NCBI GenBank assembly: GCA_040754255.1
Contig: JBFMDA010000014.1
Coordinates: forward strand, 1-30,031
Length of the DNA: 30,031 nt
Direction of reading: 5' to 3'
Source: SURF-25 sp040754255
GTDB taxonomy: Bacteria > Omnitrophota > Gorgyraeia > Gygaellales > Profunditerraquicolaceae
Positions 16,920-23,163 of this stretch are shown one piece after another (position 1 is the first letter of the stretch; each line of letters opens with the position of its first letter). The notes beneath the pieces are model-generated. The model had not been told where the DNA came from and did not search any database. It was given only the letters and a program-made list of their open reading frames with translations. Both the position numbers and the translations under genes were made by a program.

Positions 16920-18708
16920 TTATCACCTCGCTGAAACACCAAATCCCCCGCTAAAAGTAGGAGCAAGGCTTAAGGTACATTTTCGAAATAAAGTAATGAC
17001 CGCTTATGCGGTTGGTTCTTCTGCGCATTCCGATGTCCAGAAGACGAAGCCGGTACTTAAAATCATCGATGAATTTCCTGTGCTGGACAGCTCAATGCTG
17101 GCGTTGACACGGCAACTCGCGTGTTATTATGGCTGTTCCTGGGGGGAAGCAATCGAAACCGCGCTTCCCGGTCCTTTACGAAAAGGCAGGCCAGTACTAT
17201 TGGGTAAATCTGCGCGGCTGCCTAGGCGCGGCCCCTGGAATATCACTCTTGTGCATGCACCTGAACGAAAAGCCCGCTGGGAAGTGTATCTTGCTGCCAT
17301 CAAGGAAACATTGGCGTGTGGCCGCTCAATAATAGTGTTGGTCCCTGATAGGCAGGCCGTTATTCAGGCTCGACAGCGAATAGTACAAGAACTTGCGTTT
17401 GAGCCGGTCCTTGTATATCGCAACGAACCTCAGGAGCTCTCGCAGTGGTCAAAAATGCGCGAAGGTGCGGTTAAGGCCGTGATAGGGACGCGTTCGGCAA
17501 TTTTTTCTCCCCTTCCCGGCCTGGGCCTGATCATAGTTGACGAAGAGGAGAGCTCTGTGTATAAGCAAGAGCAGGTTCCGCATTATCATGCGCGTGAAGT
17601 TGCGCATATGCGCGTAAGGATTCAAAAAGCCAGCCTATTAATGGGAAGCGGATCGCCGTCGCTTGAAATGATGCACCTTGAAAGCAAGCATGGAATAGCG
17701 TATACCTATATTCCCCGCAAAGAGGGCTGCGCCCAGGTTGATGTGATAGACGCGAAGCATTTTGTCACGCACAGGAAAAAATTTGGATCCGTTATTTCAA
17801 AATATGTCCAGGAGGCTATTGCAGGAGAGCTTGCATCCGGCGGGAAAATCCTGGTGTTCCTGAACAGGAAGGGGTACGCGACTTTTGCGTATTGCCATAA
17901 ATGCGCGGCAGTGGCAAAATGCCCCAGGTGCAATAGTAACCTGGCCTATCATTACAAAGATAACTCGCTTGTATGCGGCTATTGTAACTTTAAGATAATG
18001 CCTGCGCCGCGCATTTGCCCTCACTGTAATGCAGGCTATATGCACTATTCCGGGATGGGTACCGAGAAGATGGAAAGCGAATTGTCCCGGCTTTTCCCCC
18101 GGGTGAGGATAAGGCGGATTGACGAAGGAGGCAACAGTTATGACGCGGACATCTATATCGCCACCCAGTCAGTCGTCAAGCACAGTGAATTATGTTTTGA
18201 TTTAGTGGTAGTTGCTGCGATCGATAATTCCCTTAACCGTTTTGATTTTCGCGCAAGCGAAAAGACATTTGCCCTTTTAACCGGGTTGCTTTCTTTGGCG
18301 AAAAAAAGAATGCTTATCCTTACCCGTATGCCTCATCATTATTGTATCAGGGCATTAGCAGAAGGAAATCACGAATTGTTTTACAAAGAGGAATTGCGCT
18401 ATAGGAAGCAACTTGGCATGCCTCCCTTTAGGCATTTTGTCGCGGCCAAACTAAGGGGCAAGGATGAGGCAAGGGTAAAGGATGCGGCAGAGGCGCTTTT
18501 TGCCGAGCTCAAAAAAGATTCACTCCCACACACTGCACGTGCGCTTTCAGTATCGCCCTGCGAACAGAAAAAGTTACGCGGGAATTTTTACTGGCAAGCG
18601 CTCTTGAGTTCCACGCGCGTACCCCCGCTCGTAGAATATTTGAAATCGCGCTTAAGAAAAATGTCATTTTCAGGTATAATAGTGACAGTCGATGTGGATC
18701 CGTTGTAG
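16870..18708 (+). CDS. priA: PriA-like primosomal protein N' with eroded helicase motifs
   Basis: The 612-residue protein aligns with PriA along its length. It has an N-terminal DNA-binding domain, GTRSAIFSPLPGLGL (206-220), a Walker B region VDEEESSVYKQE (normally DEEH), GSPSLE, NRKGYATF and two zinc sites with all eight cysteines (C342, C345, C351, C354, C369, C372, C383, C386). DFRASE (459-464) and the C-terminal domain are also present. The ATP site is not: the usual GSGKT of motif I is read as RKARW (133-137), motif V GTQMIAKGHDF-type sequence is replaced by IATQSVVKHSEL, and motif VI AGRAGR by LSLAKKR. PriA normally restarts stalled replication forks, but this protein is unlikely to hydrolyse ATP. 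ATG 16870 was chosen because ATGGAG is a few bases upstream and the N-terminus then matches PriA; it overlaps the preceding gene by 50 bases. Confidence 0.85.
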   Translation: MKYVKAVVGLPVEGPFDYHLAETPNPPLKVGARLKVHFRNKVMTAYAVGSSAHSDVQKTKPVLKIIDEFPVLDSSMLALTRQLACYYGCSWGEAIETALPGPLRKGRPVLLGKSARLPRRGPWNITLVHAPERKARWEVYLAAIKETLACGRSIIVLVPDRQAVIQARQRIVQELAFEPVLVYRNEPQELSQWSKMREGAVKAVIGTRSAIFSPLPGLGLIIVDEEESSVYKQEQVPHYHAREVAHMRVRIQKASLLMGSGSPSLEMMHLESKHGIAYTYIPRKEGCAQVDVIDAKHFVTHRKKFGSVISKYVQEAIAGELASGGKILVFLNRKGYATFAYCHKCAAVAKCPRCNSNLAYHYKDNSLVCGYCNFKIMPAPRICPHCNAGYMHYSGMGTEKMESELSRLFPRVRIRRIDEGGNSYDADIYIATQSVVKHSELCFDLVVVAAIDNSLNRFDFRASEKTFALLTGLLSLAKKRMLILTRMPHHYCIRALAEGNHELFYKEELRYRKQLGMPPFRHFVAAKLRGKDEARVKDAAEALFAELKKDSLPHTARALSVSPCEQKKLRGNFYWQALLSSTRVPPLVEYLKSRLRKMSFSGIIVTVDVDPL

Positions 18709-18730
18709 CAGCAGAAGGCAAATATTACAA

Positions 18731-18925
18731 AAGGTTGAGGCTAAAGGCTAAGGTAGAGGGTGTGGCGTAAGGGTAAAGTTGATGGTTTGGTTGTTGGTAT
18801 AAGGTTATTGGTGTATTTTCTACACCGTTGACCTTACCTACTCACAAGACCCATGACCTAACCCAACACCCAATAACCGCTATTACGCCGTACGCGGTAC
18901 TCCGTACGCAATACGCATAACGCAA
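18731..18925 (+). repeat. Intergenic dispersed repeat, copy 1
   Basis: A non-coding stretch after priA shares several blocks with a second copy at about 25738-25999. A 39-base block (18760-18798) differs at two positions from 25812-25850. A 25-base block (18853-18877) is identical to 25908-25932. Shorter shared pieces are at 18737-18752 and 18897-18909. The core can fold back on itself: GGTGTA (18810-18815) pairs with TACACC (18821-18826) over a five-base loop, and the flanking arms GGTTATTG and CAATAACC are partly complementary. The 3' side is built of repeated TACGC/ATACGC-type words. No ORF of note lies here. Confidence 0.8.
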
Positions 18926-18958
18926 ATTTGTTGTTATTGCATTAAACTGGGAGTTTCA

Positions 18959-19903
18959 ATGAACATCGTCTTTTTCGGCAGTTCCCAATTCGCCATCCCT
19001 TCTCTAATGGCGCTGCTCGCTTCAAAACATTCGTTGCGATGCGTCGTCACGCAGCCTGATAGGAGGAAGGGAAGGCATCTGTTGTGCGCTCCCACGGTTG
19101 TCAAAACCGCTGCGGTCGCCCGTAACATAAAAACCTTTCAGCCGGAGAAGATTAACTCGGAAAGCTCGGTTAATTTTTTAAAGGATTTACTCGCAGACCT
19201 TTTTGTCGTTGTATCGTACGGCAATCTTTTGAGCGAAGAGCTCCTGGCAATACCCAAATACGCCGCAATTAACATACATGCATCTTTGCTTCCGGCGTAC
19301 AGGGGCGCAGCCCCGATAAACTGGGCCATAATGCGAGGGGAAAAAGTTACCGGCCTGACGATATTTAAATTGGCAAAAGAAATGGATGCTGGCCCAATAC
19401 TCGCCCAGCAGGAAATAGCCATTGATGCGCAGGACGATGCCTCCACCTTAGAAAACAGATTAGCAGGTTCTTGCGCACCTTTTCTTTTATCTGCCATCGA
19501 TTCCATTGAGAGCGGTAACGCGATTTTCTCTCCCCAGGATGCAGGAAAAATCACGCTTGCCCCAAAATTAAGGAAAGCCGACGGTTTGATAGAATGGGAA
19601 AAAAGCTGCGAGCAAATCCATAACCTCGTACGGGGGTGTATCCCCTGGCCAGCCGCTTTTACTCACTATAAAGGAAAACACCTTAAATTATATAAGACCC
19701 ATGCATTGCCTTCTGCTGTTTCGCGTGCAAAAGCCTTGCCGGGGGAGATTGTTGCCGTTTCCAGGGCAGGGATTGAAGTTGCCTGCGGCTGCGGCACTAT
19801 TATGATCCTTGAATTGCAGCTTGAGGGCAAGCGTAGAATGGCGGTTGAAGAATTTATTATCGGTCATAAGGTTACCGTTGGCGAGGCATTTTACAAAAAA
19901 TAG
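18959..19903 (+). CDS. fmt: Methionyl-tRNA formyltransferase
   Basis: The 314-residue protein has the usual Fmt plan. The formyl-folate domain starts MNIVFFGSSQFAIPSLMALL. The catalytic residues lie in NIHASLLPAYRGAAPI (N105, H107) and in AKEMDAGPILAQQ (D143). A C-terminal tRNA-binding domain begins near residue 200 (LAPKLRKADGLIEWE, then VRGCIPWPAAFTHYKGKHLKLY). It formylates initiator Met-tRNA with 10-formyl-tetrahydrofolate. GGGAG lies about five bases before the ATG. A def (peptide deformylase) gene is often adjacent in bacteria but none is visible here; a repeat fills the gap to priA instead. A promoter for the downstream galT-like gene begins at its stop codon. Confidence 0.93.
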   Translation: MNIVFFGSSQFAIPSLMALLASKHSLRCVVTQPDRRKGRHLLCAPTVVKTAAVARNIKTFQPEKINSESSVNFLKDLLADLFVVVSYGNLLSEELLAIPKYAAINIHASLLPAYRGAAPINWAIMRGEKVTGLTIFKLAKEMDAGPILAQQEIAIDAQDDASTLENRLAGSCAPFLLSAIDSIESGNAIFSPQDAGKITLAPKLRKADGLIEWEKSCEQIHNLVRGCIPWPAAFTHYKGKHLKLYKTHALPSAVSRAKALPGEIVAVSRAGIEVACGCGTIMILELQLEGKRRMAVEEFIIGHKVTVGEAFYKK

Positions 19904-19931
19904 TTGCGGCATTGTTTGGATGTGGTATAAT
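19904..19931 (+). promoter_or_regulatory. Putative sigma-70 promoter of galT-like operon (extended -10)
   Basis: A consensus TATAAT at 19926-19931 is preceded by TGG (an extended -10, TGnTATAAT). A weak -35 candidate TTGCGG (19904-19909) lies 16 bases upstream. The expected start point near 19938 leaves a leader of about 36 bases before the ATG at 19974. The element starts immediately after the fmt stop. Confidence 0.65.
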
Positions 19932-19973
19932 CGACCTGTTTGTTTCGTGCAGGGTTACTCATAGTTAACTTAC

Positions 19974-21002
19974 ATGCCTGAATTAAGAAAAGATCCTATT
20001 ATCGGTCGCTGGGTAATTATTGCTACGGAGAGGGCCAAACGTCCTGACCAGTTCCAGGGGCTTTCTCACGAATCGCCCGAGGAGAAACTCTGTCCCTTTT
20101 GCGAAGGCAAAGAATCAGAAACCCCTCCGGAGATATATGCGGTAAGAGCCAGAGATGGAAGGCCTAATGGCCCTGGTTGGGAGCTAAGGGTCGTCCCCAG
20201 CATTACTCCTTTTTTACGGATTGAAGGCGACCTTGACCGGACCGGCCGGGGCCTCTATGATATGATGAACGGGCTCGGCGCCCACGAAATCATCATTGAA
20301 ACCAATAAGCACATTGCCAATATCGCAGACCTGGAAAATGAACAGATTACCAGGGTAATTACATGCTATATTAACAGGCTCTTAGACCTTGAAAAAGACA
20401 CCAGGTTTAAATATGTGCTGGTGTTCAAGAACCACGGTTGGAGTGCAGGCGGGGGAAGGGTGAAGCATTCGAGGTCCCAGCTGATCGCAACCCCGGTCAA
20501 TCCTAAAAGGGTTAAAGAGGAGCTGGTAGGCGCCCGCCAGTACCATGATCTTCATGAACGTTGCATTTTTTGTGATTTGATAAAACAGGAGATTGCGCAG
20601 GAAGAGAGGATCATACTTGATATCGACGGATTCCTGGCCGTGGTGCCTTTTGCCTCGCGTTTCCCTTTTGAAGTCTGGATCCTGCCTAAAAAACACAATT
20701 GCGATTTTACCTCACTCCTTGAGCCTGAGCGCAGGGAGCTGGCGAAGATTCTTAAGAGCATCCTGTTAAAACTGAAGATTGGTTTGAATGACCCGCCGTA
20801 TAATTATATCATCCACACAGCCCCTTTTAGAAGGCCTAAGTCCGGATACTGGAAGACGGTGGATGAGGATTTTCATTGGCATATCGAGATAACGCCGCGC
20901 CTGACGCGCGTGGCGGGCTTTGAGTGGGGTACAGGTTTTTATATCTGTCCGCTTCCGCCGGAGCACGCTGCAAAGTTTTTAAGGGAAGTCAAAATCGGCT
21001 AA
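19974..21002 (+). CDS. galT: Galactose-1-phosphate uridylyltransferase-like protein, catalytic histidine lost
   Basis: The 342-residue protein has the GalT fold: PELRKDPIIGRWVIIATERA at the start, zinc cysteines C40 and C43 in CPFCEGKESETPPE, NGLGAHEIIIET, the histidine H113, and a C-terminal FHWHIEITPRLTRVAGFEWG. The active-site motif, normally HxHxQ, reads HSRSQ (H165-S-R167-S-Q169). The first histidine (zinc ligand by homology) is kept, but the nucleophile that forms the UMP-enzyme intermediate is Arg. A one-residue insertion lies just before it. GalT would otherwise exchange UMP between UDP-glucose and galactose 1-phosphate. A pseudoenzyme or partner subunit of the next gene is possible. 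It ends four bases before that gene. Confidence 0.85.
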   Translation: MPELRKDPIIGRWVIIATERAKRPDQFQGLSHESPEEKLCPFCEGKESETPPEIYAVRARDGRPNGPGWELRVVPSITPFLRIEGDLDRTGRGLYDMMNGLGAHEIIIETNKHIANIADLENEQITRVITCYINRLLDLEKDTRFKYVLVFKNHGWSAGGGRVKHSRSQLIATPVNPKRVKEELVGARQYHDLHERCIFCDLIKQEIAQEERIILDIDGFLAVVPFASRFPFEVWILPKKHNCDFTSLLEPERRELAKILKSILLKLKIGLNDPPYNYIIHTAPFRRPKSGYWKTVDEDFHWHIEITPRLTRVAGFEWGTGFYICPLPPEHAAKFLREVKIG

Positions 21003-21006
21003 ACGC

Positions 21007-22011
21007 ATGTCTGAATTGAGAAGGGATCCTTTGGTAGGCAGATGGGTTATCGTAAGCACGGATAATCCTACTATGCCGCAGAGTTACGAATACGAGCCGC
21101 ATACCTGGAAGGGGGGCACGTGTCCTTTTTGTTACGGGAACGAGTCAATGACCCCTCCCGAGATCGCGGTGCTTAGAGAGCCGGGCACCGGCGCCAACAC
21201 CTCTGGCTGGCACGTGAGGACCGTTGCGAACAAGTATCCTGCGCTACAGATAGAAGGCGATTTGAACCGGACCGGCGTAGGTATTTACGATATGTCTAAC
21301 GGTATTGGCGCCCATGAGGTAATCATCGAGTCGCCTTATCACAACAAAGACCTTTGCGACCTCCTGAATCCGGAGATAGAAAATGTCTTAGCGATGTATT
21401 GCCAGCGTGCCCTTGACCTGATTAAGGATAAGCGGTTTAAGTGTATTCTGGTATTCCGCAACTTCGGGCCGGCTGCGGGTGCGTCGCTTGAGCATCCCCA
21501 CACGCAGATAGTAGCCCTACCGATGGTGCCCAAAAACGTAAAAGAAGAATTGGTAGGAGCGCATAATTATTTTGAATATCGCGAACGCTGTATTTTTTGC
21601 GACCTCCTCAGGCAGGAGTCGCAGGAAAAGGAAAGGATTGTGGTTGAAAATAAATACTTTTCCGCATTCTGCCCGTTTGTTTCGCGTTTCCCTTTTGAAA
21701 TCTGGATCCTGCCTAAAAAGCACAATTGTTATTTCTGCCATATGGCGCAGGAAGAGATCCCTGCCCTGGCAGCGGTATTAAAAGAGGTTTTGATGAAACT
21801 CAAAGCCGTATTCCCGAGTCTTTCTTATAATATGCTTATTCATTCTTCGCCGGTCAATGGCGATGGCAATGTGGATAGTTATCATTGGCATATCGAGATA
21901 ATGCCAAAATTAACACGCGTGGCAGGATTTGAGTGGGGCACAGGTTTTTATGTGGTGCCTACCCCGCCGGAAATAGCCGCAAAATATCTAAAAGAAGCTA
22001 AAATCAGTTAA
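21007..22011 (+). CDS. galT: Galactose-1-phosphate uridylyltransferase family protein (intact active site)
   Basis: The 334-residue protein is a paralogue of the preceding gene, starting SELRRDPLVGRWVIVSTDN. It retains zinc ligands C39 and C42, H112 and H163, and the complete HPHTQ motif (H163-P-H165-T-Q167), where H165 is the nucleophile. It ends with YHWHIEIMPKLTRVAGFEWG. It should carry out nucleotidyl transfer between UDP- (or ADP-) glucose and a hexose 1-phosphate. The exact acceptor cannot be read, because GalT-like enzymes of this length also include ADP-glucose phosphorylases. It shares a 47-base stretch with only two mismatches (21682-21728 versus 20655-20701) with the first copy, which points to recent duplication or conversion. 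It is probably co-transcribed with the copy upstream. Confidence 0.88.
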   Translation: MSELRRDPLVGRWVIVSTDNPTMPQSYEYEPHTWKGGTCPFCYGNESMTPPEIAVLREPGTGANTSGWHVRTVANKYPALQIEGDLNRTGVGIYDMSNGIGAHEVIIESPYHNKDLCDLLNPEIENVLAMYCQRALDLIKDKRFKCILVFRNFGPAAGASLEHPHTQIVALPMVPKNVKEELVGAHNYFEYRERCIFCDLLRQESQEKERIVVENKYFSAFCPFVSRFPFEIWILPKKHNCYFCHMAQEEIPALAAVLKEVLMKLKAVFPSLSYNMLIHSSPVNGDGNVDSYHWHIEIMPKLTRVAGFEWGTGFYVVPTPPEIAAKYLKEAKIS

Positions 22012-22056
22012 ACAACACGCAAGGTACGCACGTAAACTATTCCGTTGCAAATCACC

Positions 22057-22066
22057 AGAAGGAGGT
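22057..22066 (+). promoter_or_regulatory. Strong Shine-Dalgarno site of gap
   Basis: AGAAGGAGGT is almost fully complementary to the 16S rRNA 3' end and lies seven bases before the ATG at 22074. It fixes the gap start and suggests high expression. Confidence 0.9.
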
Positions 22067-22073
22067 ACGAGAA

Positions 22074-23093
22074 ATGGCAGTAAAGGTTGGTGTGAATGGT
22101 TTTGGAAGAATCGGCAGGTTGGTGTTCAGGGCGGCATTGGCGAAAAAAAACAAGGAATTTGAGATCGTTGCGGTCAATGACTTGCCTGTAGGGACAAAGA
22201 CGCTTGCGCATTTATTGAAGTACGATTCCAACTTCGGGACTCTTGATGCGAAGATTGAAGCAACGCAAGACGCCCTTATCGTAAACGGCAATACCGTTAA
22301 GGTTATTAGTTTTAAGAGCCCGGCTGAAATCCCCTGGAAGGATTACGGTATCGAGGTTGTGATAGAATCGTCCGGTGTGTTTACGGAAAGAGAGAAATGT
22401 ATCGGCCACATTAACAACGGAGGGGCGAAAAAAATCATCATTTCCGCTCCCGCCAAAGGAGATGACGCGACATTTGTGCTGGGGGTAAACGAAAAGAATT
22501 ACGACCCCAAGAAACACCACATTATTTCGAATGCCTCATGCACTACCAATTGTCTGGCCCCATTGGCTAAGGTGCTTTTGGATAATTTTGGCATTAAAAG
22601 CGGTTTAATGACCACCATCCATTCGTATACCAATGACCAGCGGATACTTGACCTGCCGCATAAGGATTTGCGCAGGGCTCGTGCAGCAGCCGTTTCGATG
22701 ATACCTACTTCCACCGGTGCAGCTAAGGCAATAGGGCTTGTGATACCGCAGTTGAAAGGAAAAATGGACGGGTTGGCAATACGCGTCCCCACTCCCGATG
22801 TTTCGCTGACGGATTTGACCTGCGTGGTAGAAAAAGATACTACTGCCGAGGCAGTCAACGAAGCCTATAAAAAAGCATCGGAAACCGACCTTAAAGGGAT
22901 CTTGCAGTATCTTACCGAGCCACTGGTTTCGAAAGATTTTTACGGGTCGAATTATTCTTGTATCTTTGATGCGGAGCTCACTAAAGTGATTGACGCAAGG
23001 CTGGTCAAGGTCATGGGTTGGTATGATAATGAGTGGGCCTATTCATTAAGAGTGGTAGACCTCTGCGATTATATCATCAAAAAAGGCTTATAG
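22074..23093 (+). CDS. gap: Glyceraldehyde-3-phosphate dehydrogenase (class I, NAD-dependent)
   Basis: The 339-residue glycolytic enzyme starts MAVKVGVNGFGRIGRLVFRA (Rossmann GxGxxG). It has Asp at the end of the second beta strand (VAVNDLP, D36), which favours NAD+ over NADP+. The catalytic cysteine is in SNASCTTNCLAP (C156), and the barrel ends with WYDNEWAYSLRVVDL. It converts glyceraldehyde 3-phosphate to 1,3-bisphosphoglycerate in the cytoplasm. The next step (pgk) is coded about 3 kb downstream, beyond an unrelated gene. A strong hairpin terminator closes the unit. Length and all key residues are normal. Confidence 0.96.
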   Translation: MAVKVGVNGFGRIGRLVFRAALAKKNKEFEIVAVNDLPVGTKTLAHLLKYDSNFGTLDAKIEATQDALIVNGNTVKVISFKSPAEIPWKDYGIEVVIESSGVFTEREKCIGHINNGGAKKIIISAPAKGDDATFVLGVNEKNYDPKKHHIISNASCTTNCLAPLAKVLLDNFGIKSGLMTTIHSYTNDQRILDLPHKDLRRARAAAVSMIPTSTGAAKAIGLVIPQLKGKMDGLAIRVPTPDVSLTDLTCVVEKDTTAEAVNEAYKKASETDLKGILQYLTEPLVSKDFYGSNYSCIFDAELTKVIDARLVKVMGWYDNEWAYSLRVVDLCDYIIKKGL

Positions 23094-23120
23094 CGAAAAA
23101 GGCCTGGTCGGTTAACTTCT

Positions 23121-23155
23121 AAAAGGGGCGGGAATAGACATCCGCCCCTTTTTAC
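23121..23155 (+). terminator. Rho-independent terminator after gap
   Basis: A perfect 11-base stem, AAAAGGGGCGG (23121-23131) with CCGCCCCTTTT (23142-23152), flanks a ten-base loop and is followed by T-rich sequence. It ends nine bases before the next ATG, so that gene either depends on readthrough or has a promoter not visible here. Confidence 0.92.
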
Positions 23156-23163
23156 TTTGTTTT

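Noticed and set aside
18880..18925. Tandem TACGC words as a CRISPR-like or microsatellite array
   Set aside because: The words vary in sequence and spacing and no unique spacers alternate with an exact repeat.
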